Below are positions 9,360 through 18,528 of a stretch of DNA of 64,000 nucleotides, in pieces. The stretch is taken from contig NZ_PVTV01000015.1 in the NCBI RefSeq assembly GCF_003003055.1, forward strand, positions 186,001 through 250,000, in the 5' to 3' direction. The position numbers and the translations under genes were made by a program. The notes below the pieces were generated by a model. The model was given only the letters and a program-made list of their open reading frames with translations, was not told where the DNA came from and did not search any database. Source of the stretch: Jezberella montanilacus. Lineage in GTDB: Bacteria; Pseudomonadota; Gammaproteobacteria; Burkholderiales; Burkholderiaceae_B. Within the stretch, counting starts at the first letter, position 1. The number at the start of each line of letters is the position of its first letter.

Positions 9360-10138
9360 TGGATCTCGGACTGAAAGGCAAAGTTGCTATTGTCGGTGGC
9401 GGCAGCATGGGTATCGGTTTCGGTATTGCCAGTCGACTGGCCAGTGAGGGTACTGATCTTGTTATTTTTGCACGCCGTATTGCCAAACTTGAAGCCGCAG
9501 CGGCTGAATTAACGAGTAAATTTGGCGTACGAGTCATACCAGTTGCAGCGGATATCAGGGATCAGGATGAAAGCGGTCGCATCGTGCAAACAGCGATCGA
9601 TCATTTTGGCAAGCTTGATATCCTAGTCAACAACGATGGGGCACCGCCGCTTGGTCCGATTGATTCGTTTGACGACGTAGCCTGGCAAAAAGCAGTCGAG
9701 CAGAACCTGTTCAGCGTCATTCGTATGGTCAGATCCGCCTTGCCTCATTTAAGAGCATCTGGCTCAGGCAGTGTGCTCAACATCTCAGCCATTTCAGCCA
9801 TCCAACCGATCGCTGGTTTCGGCTTATCAGTCGCAACATGGGCTGGTTTGATAGGCTACGCCAAAACCCTATCCATGGAGCTTGCTTGCGATGGTATCAA
9901 CGTCAACACGATCTGCCCTGGCTACATTGATACGGATAGACTGCAAAAGGTATTTGCTGCCGGAACAGAGAGTCCGGAAAGCGTACGGGCAAAACTCGTT
10001 TCAGAAATCCCATTAGGTCGAATCGGCTCACCGGCGGATATTGCAAATCTTGTTGCACTGCTTGTCTCACCTGCCGGATCCTACATCACAGGCTGCACGA
10101 TTCCTGTCGATGGAGGGCTTCTGCGCGCACTAAGGTAA
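9359..10138 (+). CDS. Short-chain dehydrogenase/reductase-family protein lacking the catalytic Tyr/Lys
   Basis: This 259-residue Rossmann protein has the dinucleotide motif GGGSMGIG (residues 13-20) and NNDG (91-94, normally NNAG). The catalytic Ser is in place at about residue 143 (NISAIS), and the C-terminus has the usual [17 protein letters not shown]. Where YxxxK should stand the sequence reads SVATW (about 157-161), so both catalytic residues are replaced. It is translationally coupled to the amidohydrolase and sits 8 bp before an acyl-CoA ligase. Similar Tyr/Lys-less SDRs are, to my memory, annotated as oxidoreductases. Whether this one catalyses redox chemistry is doubtful; it may bind NAD(P) or CoA-ester ligands or use other residues. 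Confidence 0.85.
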   Translation: MDLGLKGKVAIVGGGSMGIGFGIASRLASEGTDLVIFARRIAKLEAAAAELTSKFGVRVIPVAADIRDQDESGRIVQTAIDHFGKLDILVNNDGAPPLGPIDSFDDVAWQKAVEQNLFSVIRMVRSALPHLRASGSGSVLNISAISAIQPIAGFGLSVATWAGLIGYAKTLSMELACDGINVNTICPGYIDTDRLQKVFAAGTESPESVRAKLVSEIPLGRIGSPADIANLVALLVSPAGSYITGCTIPVDGGLLRALR

Positions 10139-10146
10139 TCGAAACC

Positions 10147-11823
10147 ATGACTGCACTAACTGTGAATGCGCAAGGTATTAACTTGCTTACAACGCCGCAA
10201 TATAAGACAAGACTAACCGCTTCCCTGCGCAAGCGATTTGCTGATAGCCACGCCTGGCATGACGTGACTTTTTATCACTACATAGAGAAAGGCGCTGCTG
10301 AGTATCCAGACCGAATTGTATTTACTGACGAAAGGCGCAGCCTGACTTACAGACAACTGAAAGAACAAGTCGATCGTTGCGCATCTTTTTTTCGAAGTTT
10401 AGGGATTGGTGCTGGTGATGTCGTCACAATGCAGTTCCCCAACCGAGTCGAGTTTCCGATTGTTTTCTTTTGTCTTGAATTGATTGGGGCCATTGCAAAT
10501 AAGATCAGCCCTGATTTCAGACGTCGAGAAGTGGAATATATCCTTCGATTTTCAAATAGCAAGGCGTTTGTATGCGCAGCCAACTTCAAAGGCTTTGACT
10601 ATGCAGCAATGATTGACGAGTTGCGTCCGGAGTTGCCAAATCTAAAAACTGTGGTGGTGGCGGGAGAGACCACTATTCAAAATGTAAGCTCACTTGAGGC
10701 TGGCTTAGCATCAGCGACCCCAATCGACCCTTCTACTCGTGTTCATACCAGCCCAGACGCGGTAATGCGAATGGCGTTTACTTCTGGTACGACAGGTGAC
10801 CCTAAGGGGGTTATGCACAGCTTCAACACGACTTTATACGCCGTTGAAGTGATCAATCGCGAGATGAATGTGACCAGAGATGAGGTGTTTCTCATCTGGT
10901 TGCCAGTCGGTTTGAATTGGGGCTACATCACTTTAATGCAGGCCGTGATGGCGGGCGCGCAAGCCGTTTTGATGGAACGCTTTCAAGCAGCTCGGGCGCT
11001 CGAATTAATTGAGAAATACCGTGCGACCTTCATCCCGACCGCGCCAGCTTCTATTTTGGCGATTTTGAATGTGCCCGATTTCAAGAAATACGACTGCAGT
11101 TCATTACGTGTCGTGGTAACTGGTGGAGCATCCGCCGCCATTGAAACAATTCGTGCTTACCAAAAACGGATGAAGGGGCATCTGCTTGAGTTATACGGCA
11201 TGCTTGAAACGGGGTTTCATACTTTCACAAGGTTTGAAGACGACCCGGAAAAAGTAAACGGGACGATTGGTCGAATTGTTGGGCAAATGACCTTGCGAAT
11301 CATTGACGAAGCAGGCAATGATTTACCTTACGGCGAAGAAGGCGAGATAGCAGCCTATGGCCCCTCTGTCCACTTAGGATATTTCAACAATCCCACTGCG
11401 AACGAGGAATTATTTACGGCTGACGATTGGTTCAGGACTGGCGATTTAGGCAAATATGTAGACGATGCTGGTAACGTCATGATTGTTGGGCGTCGCAAAG
11501 AAATGATCAATCGTGGTGGAAAAAAATATTTCCCCCGCGAAATTGAGGAGATACTCTATGGACATCCAGCCATTTTGCATGCGGCGGTGGTGGGCGTAAG
11601 CGATCTCAGACTTGGCGAAAAAAACTGTCTGTGCGTGGTGCTAAAACCAGGTACCGAGATGACCCTGGACGACGCCATTGGCATGCTTAAAGGACAAGTA
11701 GCCGATTATAAATTGCCTGAAATGCTTGAGTTCTATGATGAACTTCCTTTCACGCCAACGGGAAAAATCCGCCGTCACGTCTTGACTGCCGATGTCATTG
11801 GGCGGATTAAAACCAGAGAGTAG
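10147..11823 (+). CDS. Acyl-CoA synthetase (AMP-forming), cyclohexanecarboxylate-CoA-ligase-like
   Basis: This 558-residue adenylate-forming enzyme has the P-loop-like FTSGTTGDPKGV (about residue 217), LYGMLETGF (A5 region), the ATP-binding RTGDLG near 435, GRRKEMINRGGKKYFPREIE and the C-terminal catalytic Lys in TPTGKIRR. It ligates a carboxylic acid to CoA with ATP cleavage to AMP. The overall style is that of AliA-type alicyclic acid or medium-chain ligases, but the acid cannot be fixed from motifs. Position after a transporter, amidohydrolase and SDR suggests it activates the imported acid or the hydrolysis product. Confidence 0.9.
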   Translation: MTALTVNAQGINLLTTPQYKTRLTASLRKRFADSHAWHDVTFYHYIEKGAAEYPDRIVFTDERRSLTYRQLKEQVDRCASFFRSLGIGAGDVVTMQFPNRVEFPIVFFCLELIGAIANKISPDFRRREVEYILRFSNSKAFVCAANFKGFDYAAMIDELRPELPNLKTVVVAGETTIQNVSSLEAGLASATPIDPSTRVHTSPDAVMRMAFTSGTTGDPKGVMHSFNTTLYAVEVINREMNVTRDEVFLIWLPVGLNWGYITLMQAVMAGAQAVLMERFQAARALELIEKYRATFIPTAPASILAILNVPDFKKYDCSSLRVVVTGGASAAIETIRAYQKRMKGHLLELYGMLETGFHTFTRFEDDPEKVNGTIGRIVGQMTLRIIDEAGNDLPYGEEGEIAAYGPSVHLGYFNNPTANEELFTADDWFRTGDLGKYVDDAGNVMIVGRRKEMINRGGKKYFPREIEEILYGHPAILHAAVVGVSDLRLGEKNCLCVVLKPGTEMTLDDAIGMLKGQVADYKLPEMLEFYDELPFTPTGKIRRHVLTADVIGRIKTRE

Positions 11824-11887
11824 ATGACTGTTAAGATGACCGCAAGATCTGTATGCTGTTCCAAGTCAATCTTAACGAGGCTCTGTC

Positions 11888-12997
11888 GTGAAATCTATTC
11901 GCATTGATCGTAACCGTCGCCTGCGCGATGATCCGGGCACTGGCCATAATCGCTGGCACCCGGACATTGAGCCACTGATTGAAGTCGCACCAGGTGAAGA
12001 GGTTCTGCTTGAGACGCGCGATGCAGCGGACGGTCAAGTCAAGCCTCACATGACGTTTGCCGATCTGGCCAAAAATGACAAAAAGGTGGGTCATCCGCTG
12101 ACAGGACCCGTCTTTGTCAAAGGGGCTGAACCTGGCGATATTCTGGAAGTCGAGTTTGTTGACATGACTCCACAACCTTATGGCTGGACAGTAATCCGCC
12201 CAGGGGTTGGATTTCTTCGTGAAGTGTTCGATGCTGAGTTTCTTGCTCACTGGCATGTCGACGGCAAGTTTGCACGATCGCCTCAAATACCTGGCGTGAG
12301 AATCCCCGAGGGGATTTTCATGGGTACGGCTGGCGTAGCACCATCTCATGAACAAATGCGCTCATGGAATGCACGTGAAACTGAACTGGTCAGCAGAGGC
12401 GGGCTTGCACTGCTACCTGATCCGCAAGACGCGATCCCTGCTTCTCAACCAATTGCCAGTGAGGGCTTGCGCACCATGCCACCTCGCGAAAACGGCGGCA
12501 ATGCAGACATCAAACAGCTGACTCGTGGCTCAAAACTGCAACTGCCGGTCAGCGTATCGGGTGCGCTCTTTTCGACAGGTGACGCCCACTATGCACAGGG
12601 TGATTCAGAGTGTTGTATCACTGCCATCGAAATGGGGGCCACGGCGGTTGTGCGCTTTAATCTTTTGAAAGGTGAAGCGGTTCGTCGAAAAACTCGTTTT
12701 CCGCGATTTTCACATCCTGGCTACTTTGCAGCACCTGAATGGGCCGCGCCCCACAACTTCGTGGCCACGACAGGATTCCCTATTCGTGAAGATGGCACTC
12801 AAGAGTGTGAAGATTTGACCTTAGCTGCCCGCAACGCAGTACTCGAAATGATTGCCTTGCTCGGCGAACGTGGTTTTAGCCGAGAACAGGCTTACGTCAT
12901 CTGCTCGCTCGCGGTTGACCTCAGGATTAGTAACGTAGTGGATCTTCCTAATGTTTGCGTCAGCGCACTTCTGCCAGAGGCGATTTTCGAGCGCTAA
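11888..12997 (+). CDS. Acetamidase/formamidase family protein
   Basis: This 369-residue protein belongs to the FmdA_AmdA family: PGEEVLLETRDAADGQV near the start, GHPLTGPVFVKGAEPGD, and the core SGALFSTGDAHYAQGDSE with conserved His/Asp residues. These enzymes hydrolyse short amides such as formamide to ammonia and the acid in the cytoplasm. A GTG start is used with AACGAGG immediately upstream. It lies 64 bp after the acyl-CoA ligase, in the same direction. An amide-hydrolysing role fits glutamate dehydrogenase and the transporter nearby, but the actual amide is unknown. Confidence 0.9.
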   Translation: MKSIRIDRNRRLRDDPGTGHNRWHPDIEPLIEVAPGEEVLLETRDAADGQVKPHMTFADLAKNDKKVGHPLTGPVFVKGAEPGDILEVEFVDMTPQPYGWTVIRPGVGFLREVFDAEFLAHWHVDGKFARSPQIPGVRIPEGIFMGTAGVAPSHEQMRSWNARETELVSRGGLALLPDPQDAIPASQPIASEGLRTMPPRENGGNADIKQLTRGSKLQLPVSVSGALFSTGDAHYAQGDSECCITAIEMGATAVVRFNLLKGEAVRRKTRFPRFSHPGYFAAPEWAAPHNFVATTGFPIREDGTQECEDLTLAARNAVLEMIALLGERGFSREQAYVICSLAVDLRISNVVDLPNVCVSALLPEAIFER

Positions 12998-13023
12998 CCC
13001 AAATCTTGCGGCCGGAGGTCCTT

Positions 13024-14637
13024 GTGAAACAGTATCTGAGACGTGATTTTTTAAAAGCTAGCGCCTCGACGTTAATTACCGCTTCACTGGCTGATGCATT
13101 GATTCCGTCTGCCCACGCCTGGTCCGCTCAGCCCGAGCTAGATTGGGATGCCGGGCGAGTTACCCATCTCTTACCAAGTGTGAATGATAGAAACCTGTTG
13201 CTCAAGGTTTCGCTTACAGAGGCTCAAACAGCCGCACCCTATCTTTTAGTGGGTGGTAATAAAGTAAGCGGTCGCATGACCGATACCGAGGGCAAATACT
13301 GGGAGTTTTTCGCAACAGATCTTGTGCCAGCCAAGACTTATCCGCTCAGTCTGCAAGCCCACACAGGCAAAACACTCTGCCAGCCTTGGGCGATTGATAC
13401 TTTTCCGGCGCGTCAAGCTAATCCCGATCACTTCAGGCTGATGCTTTACAGTTGTGCCGGTGGTCATGAACAGCAAACATTTTTACCACTCTCGACCCGT
13501 CAGAGACTATTTAAACGAGCGCTATCATTTGCTCCGCACGCTGCGATAGCAAACGGCGATCAAATCTATTGGGATTTGCTGGCTCCGGTCAGCTCGAAAG
13601 CAAGTGCTAATAAAGCCGGCGCAGAACAGCTCGCTGGCAAATTTGATCGCGCAGACGTTATTTTTGGCGGAACAAACGAAGCAGTGCTCAAACAAGTCGC
13701 AAACGCACAAATTGCCTCCTTGTACGGCACAACGTTTCGGTCAACACCGATTTTTTTCATTCAAGACGATCATGATTACTTCGATAACGATGAAGCGACT
13801 GATGACATCATTACGTTTCCGCCTTCACATTTCATGTTGCAAATGGCTCGTGCCACCCAGCACATGTATTATCCCGAGCACTTGTTTGATCCCACACGGC
13901 CAAGAGGGCTGCCAGGGTCAGGCGCTGCAGACAGACAGCAAGGGATATCAGAAAGTTTTGGTACTTTGCGCTATGGCAGGCTGGCCGAAGTCCTGATGTA
14001 TGACGTAAGACGTTCGCAAACACTGGCCGGCCCCTCAGCGGTCTTTGTTGATCCAGAAGTCGAACGTTGGTTGAAAAGTCGGAGTGAAAATAGCGATGCC
14101 ATCCATCTGGTTCACTCACCATCTAACCCGCCTGGATGGACTGCGGGAAAATGGGGCGAGTGGTATCCGGATATGCTCGATAAAAATGGCAAGCTGAGCA
14201 CTGCTGTTGCTAAACCTTACTGGCAGGCTGGTTGGTTGGCTCAACACGATCGTATTCTCTCAGCTCTGTCAGCGGATACAAAACGAATCCCTCTCGTCGT
14301 AAGCGGGGATCTGCATGCGATTGGCTTCGGTCAAATCTCCCGCAGTGGCAAGCAAAACTTCAATAACAACCCGGTCAATGTTGCCTTAACGGGCCCGATT
14401 GGTACAAGACCCGGAGGCTGGCCCTCAGGCCGCCGAGGCATCGGCTCAACCCCATCCCTGCACCTGGACATGCACGAGGAAATCAAACCGCTTGAGCAAC
14501 ACGGCTTCACCATCGCCGATTTTTATCAAGACAAAATCACGATGCGATTTTTTAAATGGGATGTGAACAATCAGACAACGCAAGCCATTGATACGCTAGA
14601 GCCATTCTTCGTAACTGAGTTAAAGCGGCCCGGCTGA
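13024..14637 (+). CDS. PhoD-like metallophosphoesterase with Tat signal
   Basis: The N-terminus carries a twin-arginine signal (RRDFLKASAS) ending near SAHAW, so the 537-residue protein is exported folded. PhoD-like motifs follow: LYSCAGGHE, ANGDQIYWD, IQDDHDYFDND, LVHSPSNPPG and SGDLHAIGFGQ, which provide Asp, His and Asn metal ligands. PhoD enzymes are Ca/Fe-dependent phosphomono- or diesterases. The GTG at 13024 is preferred because GGAGG lies 6 bp upstream and the Tat motif then sits at residue 5; the upstream ATG at 12955 is inside the amidase gene. The exact phosphate substrate is unknown; it could be a phosphoester or phospholipid. Confidence 0.85.
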   Translation: MKQYLRRDFLKASASTLITASLADALIPSAHAWSAQPELDWDAGRVTHLLPSVNDRNLLLKVSLTEAQTAAPYLLVGGNKVSGRMTDTEGKYWEFFATDLVPAKTYPLSLQAHTGKTLCQPWAIDTFPARQANPDHFRLMLYSCAGGHEQQTFLPLSTRQRLFKRALSFAPHAAIANGDQIYWDLLAPVSSKASANKAGAEQLAGKFDRADVIFGGTNEAVLKQVANAQIASLYGTTFRSTPIFFIQDDHDYFDNDEATDDIITFPPSHFMLQMARATQHMYYPEHLFDPTRPRGLPGSGAADRQQGISESFGTLRYGRLAEVLMYDVRRSQTLAGPSAVFVDPEVERWLKSRSENSDAIHLVHSPSNPPGWTAGKWGEWYPDMLDKNGKLSTAVAKPYWQAGWLAQHDRILSALSADTKRIPLVVSGDLHAIGFGQISRSGKQNFNNNPVNVALTGPIGTRPGGWPSGRRGIGSTPSLHLDMHEEIKPLEQHGFTIADFYQDKITMRFFKWDVNNQTTQAIDTLEPFFVTELKRPG

Positions 14638-14639
14638 CG

Positions 14640-15275
14640 ATGTTAGGTGCCGTCTTGCTTGCTGCAGGCTCAGCGACGCGAATGGGACGTCGCCCAAAGT
14701 GCTTACTTGAACTTGATCGTGTCTCGCTTATTAAGCGTGTGGTCTTGGCCTTGACACAAGCGGGTGTCGATGAGCTCGTGGTCGTGTCCGGACATTACTA
14801 TGATCAGGTTGAGCCAGAGATTGCAAATTTGGCTGTAACGCTCATCAGAAATTCATGCCCCGATGAGGGACACACGTCATCTTTGAGATTGGGCCTCGCC
14901 GCGCTATCTAGCGCAGTAGACCGGGTGATTGTGGCCCTGTCGGATCAACCGCTTATTGATCGAGCAGATATTCGTGAGCTACTTAACGCCTACGACACAT
15001 GTCAGAATGAAAAAGCGTTCGTCGTACCCATCGTTCAACATCAGCCGGGGAATCCCGTGATTTTCAACGTGCGTGTAAAAGACGAAATACTTGCCAAGGG
15101 AGCAGACTTTGGTGGCAAACAATGGCGGATAGCGAATCCGGAGAAAGTATACCGCTGGCCTTCTGCCAATGAACATTTCATAATCGATGTTGATAGCCCT
15201 GAAGATATTCAGACCGTGCTCGCAAAAACCGGACTACAGTTGAGGTGGCCTCATCCTTCTTCAAAGCCCGAGTAG
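14640..15275 (+). CDS. MobA-like NTP transferase (MocA-type molybdenum cofactor cytidylyltransferase family)
   Basis: This 211-residue protein begins with the nucleotidyltransferase motif LLAAGSATRMGRRPKCLLE and later shows VALSDQPLIDRADI and GNPVIF, as in MocA/MobA-type enzymes. Members transfer CMP or GMP to molybdopterin. No molybdoenzyme gene is next to it, so it may serve an enzyme elsewhere. The ATG is 2 bp after the PhoD stop, pointing to a shared transcript. MocA-type is likelier than MobA because the SDQPL style follows the CTP group, but this is a judgement. Confidence 0.75.
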   Translation: MLGAVLLAAGSATRMGRRPKCLLELDRVSLIKRVVLALTQAGVDELVVVSGHYYDQVEPEIANLAVTLIRNSCPDEGHTSSLRLGLAALSSAVDRVIVALSDQPLIDRADIRELLNAYDTCQNEKAFVVPIVQHQPGNPVIFNVRVKDEILAKGADFGGKQWRIANPEKVYRWPSANEHFIIDVDSPEDIQTVLAKTGLQLRWPHPSSKPE

Positions 15276-15287
15276 AGAATACTCAAT

Positions 15288-16160
15288 ATGAAAACTCTGG
15301 ACGCGCTCGACTACATTGGCAAGCTCGCCCGCAAACCCGATGCGCACAAGGGCAATACTGGCAAGGCTTTGCTGATAGGCGGGGCTCCCACAATGGCTGG
15401 GGCTTTAATCCTCGCTGGCAAGAGCGCCCTACATAGCGGAGCGGGTCTAACACTGCTCATGATGCTGGATCCGCGCAGCTTGGGTGTGGTGACGAATCAA
15501 CCCGAATTAATGATGCATGATGCGAACCAGCAGCAACCTGACGAGGCTTTAAGCATCATCAAGCCAACGATCATCGCCATTGGCCCTGGTATTGGTATCA
15601 GTGAACTGGCAAGAGCTTGGTTGCACGCAGCCCTGAACCGGCTCGGCCCTCTCATTATCGATGCTGATGCACTCAATTTAGTAGCGACCCATCCTGATCT
15701 ACTCGAATTATTGCGGCAGAGAACGAGTCCAACCACGTTAACCCCGCACCCCGGCGAAGCCGCTCGTCTGTTGAGTTGTCATACCGATCAAGTACAGGAA
15801 GATCGTGAAGGTGCCATCCACGCCCTGGTTCGATTAACTCACGCCGTGGTTGTGCTCAAAGGGCATCACACGTTAATCGCTGGTCCGGGATACGAAACGG
15901 TTATCTGTATGCAAGGCAACCCGGGAATGGCTGTTGGTGGCATGGGGGATACCTTGACAGGTTGTATCGCAGGCATCGCTGCGCAGGGTTTGACGCGTGA
16001 GATGAATTTATTTGATGCGACTTGTCTGGCGGTGCAATTGCACGCCATGGGCGGCGACCAATTAGTCAAAAAACAATCCGGTCCCATCGGTCTGACCCCC
16101 AGCGAACTAAGCTTAGAGATTCGCAGCCTGATCAATCATTGGTTGAGTCAGCACATTTGA
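15288..16160 (+). CDS. nnrD: ADP/ATP-dependent NAD(P)H-hydrate dehydratase (YjeF C-terminal domain, NnrD)
   Basis: This 290-residue ribokinase-fold protein has GKALLIGGAPTMAGALILAGKSAL, the glycine motif IGPGIG, LIIDADALNL, the TLTPHPGEAARLL loop, VVLKGHHT and the signature GNPGMAVGGMGDTLTG with catalytic Asp. It repairs hydrated NAD(P)H. The epimerase half (NnrE), fused in many bacteria, is absent, so this is the stand-alone dehydratase type. It is the last gene of the plus-strand run and converges with the PAS/EAL gene 6 bp away. Confidence 0.9.
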   Translation: MKTLDALDYIGKLARKPDAHKGNTGKALLIGGAPTMAGALILAGKSALHSGAGLTLLMMLDPRSLGVVTNQPELMMHDANQQQPDEALSIIKPTIIAIGPGIGISELARAWLHAALNRLGPLIIDADALNLVATHPDLLELLRQRTSPTTLTPHPGEAARLLSCHTDQVQEDREGAIHALVRLTHAVVVLKGHHTLIAGPGYETVICMQGNPGMAVGGMGDTLTGCIAGIAAQGLTREMNLFDATCLAVQLHAMGGDQLVKKQSGPIGLTPSELSLEIRSLINHWLSQHI

Positions 16161-16166
16161 ACTAGG

Positions 16167-18293
16167 TTACCCCGGGCTCGCATTGAGCCAGGCTTGCGGG
16201 GCTTTCCAAGTTCGACACCAGTCAAAAACCTCGCTAGCAGGCATGGGTTTGGCGATTGCAAAGCCTTGCCCATTGGGACAACCCATTTCAATTAAGGTTG
16301 TGCCCGCCTCTATTGTTTCGATACCTTCAGCGATAACTTGCCTTTTAAAAATTCGCGCGAGCTCAATAATCGCTCGAACAATATCTGCGTTTTTTTCACT
16401 CAGTCCATCGTTCAAGACAAAATCTTGATCAATCTTTATCGTGTCGAAGGGGATTTTCCTTAAGTAGGTCAACGAAGAGTAGCCTGAACCAAAGTCATCC
16501 ACAGAGAATGTAAAGCCCATCTCGCGCAATGACTCGATCACTGTTACGGTATCGTTGATCTTAAGCAGTTCGTCCGTCTCTAATAATTCAAACTCGATAT
16601 TGCAAGGTTTCACCTCTGGAACCCTTGCGAGCTCTTGACCGATAAACTGATAAAAACTGTCGTGCAGCTGATTGATGTAAACGTTGAGACTGACCAAAGG
16701 CCTGAAACCCTCTTTAGCCCACAGAACGCTTTGGGCGAAGACCATTTTTATCAAATGTTCTGTGAATGCAGTCTTGGCTGAACTTTCTGTCAGTGCAGGC
16801 AGAAACTCCAGCGGTTGCAATAAACCTCTAGTAGGGTGTTGCCATCTCGCCAGTGCTTCCAGTCCGATCAATTTGCCGGTCTTGAGGTTGACTTTAGGTT
16901 GATACTCAACGTGAAACTCTTCTCGCACCAGGCCACTGACGATATCTTCCAACGCACCAAGCCGCATTTTTATTGCTCGATCGCGGTCTGGATTAAAAAT
17001 CTTATACCTGCCCTTGCCACTCTGTTTAGCCTCAATCATGGCTTGATGGGCTTGGCGAATCAACATCTCGGAATTCTTGGGTTGATCACTCGTGTAAAAA
17101 CGAACGCCAATGCTTGCCGTTACTTGAATGCTGCGCTCGCCCAGTTGTACAGGTATGGAGATATTTTGAAGGATGCGATCAATGATCTCAGAACAAAGGG
17201 AACCACTCGACCCAGTTGAAAGAAACCCAATGAAATTGTCGCTTTCCAGTCGAGCGACACAATCGATATCTCCGACCGAGGCACTGAGTGTCGCGGCCAC
17301 CGACGTAATAAGCTGGTCGCCAATTTCTTGCCCGTAAACTTGATTAATGTTCGAGAAATCGTCCAGATCAATATAGAGAATCACTGTCCCAAGTGACGAA
17401 CGATCGCAGTGGATGATCTCTTGATTTAAGCGTTCAGTAAATAGTAAGCGATTAGGTAAGTTGGTCAAGGCGTCGTAGTGCATCATTTTGACCAACTGAT
17501 TTTCTGTCACCTTAAGCGCCGTGATATCGGTAAAGATGCCAGCAAAATACGTTGCGCCTGACAACTGCACTCTACAGATCGAGAGAAAGCTCGCCAAAGT
17601 GGTACCGTCTTTTTTTCGCGTCCAGACTTCACCTTGAAAATAGCCGGTCGAGCGCAAATCCTTTTCAATCTGAATCAGAATTTTTCGATTTTGCTTACCC
17701 GCATGCAAAGTCAGGGGACTCTGTCCAATGACTTCCTCAGGGCGATAACCCATGATCTGATTAAATGCGGCATTAACCTCAGATATCTTGCCCTGCTCGT
17801 TTACGATCACGACCGCTTGTTGCGATCTTAAATAAATCTGACTGATCAACCGAAGCCGATTGGTCAACGCCCATTCAATGGTGACGTCTCGCGATATGGA
17901 AGATATCCCCAACAACTGCCCATCACCACTACGAATTGGTGAAAACGACGCAGAGATATAGAGTGGCTCACCGTTCTTGTGTTGACGGATGGACCTGAAG
18001 TGGCTGACTGTCTTGCCATCAGCAATCTTTTTTAGAATTTCATTTTCTTCTGCCACCCTATCAGATGGATACAAGGCAAGCATATTTGCACCGATCATTT
18101 CATGAGCCGTGTAGCCGAATATTTTTTCAGCACCTTGATTCCATGTCAGGATCACACCAGTTAAGGTCTTGGTGATAATGGCGTCGTCTGAATGATCAAT
18201 CACGCTCTGGTAATAAGCGACGTTAGCCGCTAACGTATCCGCCTGAAACGTAGCAAGTCCAACTGCCATCTTGCCACTGGTGTCATCTGACAT
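16167..18293 (-). CDS. PAS-PAS-GGDEF-EAL protein with degenerate GGDEF, probable c-di-GMP phosphodiesterase
   Basis: Two PAS domains (about residues 25-145 and 150-270), a GGDEF domain (270-430) and an EAL domain (445-700) are visible. No membrane segment is evident, so it is probably cytosolic. The GGDEF active site reads ESDNF, so cyclase activity is not expected. The EAL domain looks intact: GLEALARW, SLNVYINQL, FELLETDELL, SVDDFGSGYSSL and AEGIET. The likely role is c-di-GMP hydrolysis governed by PAS input, with the GGDEF part as regulatory module. It is divergent from an active-looking diguanylate cyclase, with 235 bp between the starts. Confidence 0.9.
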   Translation of the reverse strand: MSDDTSGKMAVGLATFQADTLAANVAYYQSVIDHSDDAIITKTLTGVILTWNQGAEKIFGYTAHEMIGANMLALYPSDRVAEENEILKKIADGKTVSHFRSIRQHKNGEPLYISASFSPIRSGDGQLLGISSISRDVTIEWALTNRLRLISQIYLRSQQAVVIVNEQGKISEVNAAFNQIMGYRPEEVIGQSPLTLHAGKQNRKILIQIEKDLRSTGYFQGEVWTRKKDGTTLASFLSICRVQLSGATYFAGIFTDITALKVTENQLVKMMHYDALTNLPNRLLFTERLNQEIIHCDRSSLGTVILYIDLDDFSNINQVYGQEIGDQLITSVAATLSASVGDIDCVARLESDNFIGFLSTGSSGSLCSEIIDRILQNISIPVQLGERSIQVTASIGVRFYTSDQPKNSEMLIRQAHQAMIEAKQSGKGRYKIFNPDRDRAIKMRLGALEDIVSGLVREEFHVEYQPKVNLKTGKLIGLEALARWQHPTRGLLQPLEFLPALTESSAKTAFTEHLIKMVFAQSVLWAKEGFRPLVSLNVYINQLHDSFYQFIGQELARVPEVKPCNIEFELLETDELLKINDTVTVIESLREMGFTFSVDDFGSGYSSLTYLRKIPFDTIKIDQDFVLNDGLSEKNADIVRAIIELARIFKRQVIAEGIETIEAGTTLIEMGCPNGQGFAIAKPMPASEVFDWCRTWKAPQAWLNASPG

Positions 18294-18528
18294 CGAACGC
18301 CTTCTACATTATGTGAATGCTGAGTGCTTGTAGCTGCCGTGTTACCGACAGGACTTGCCTGCATCGCTAATTACCAGTGCTTGGCTTGAATATACATCGT
18401 CAAGGTGTATTCGCGGCTGTTTATCTGTTTACGAACAGACAAATGAAAAATAGACGAGTAGCGTTAGATCAAACGCGACGTTTGACGCGCAAAAGTATCT
18501 TTGATAAGTCTGAAAGGACAAGCCTGCT
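18294..18528. promoter_or_regulatory. Divergent promoter region between the two c-di-GMP genes
   Basis: The 235-bp gap must carry both promoters. GAAAGGA at 18512-18518 is the ribosome binding site for the gene at 18529. I see no conserved operator that I can name. Confidence 0.5.

Noticed and set aside
12955-13023. Longer start for the PhoD-like phosphatase
   Set aside because: It lies inside the formamidase gene and would put 23 residues before the twin-arginine signal; the GTG at 13024 has GGAGG at the right distance.
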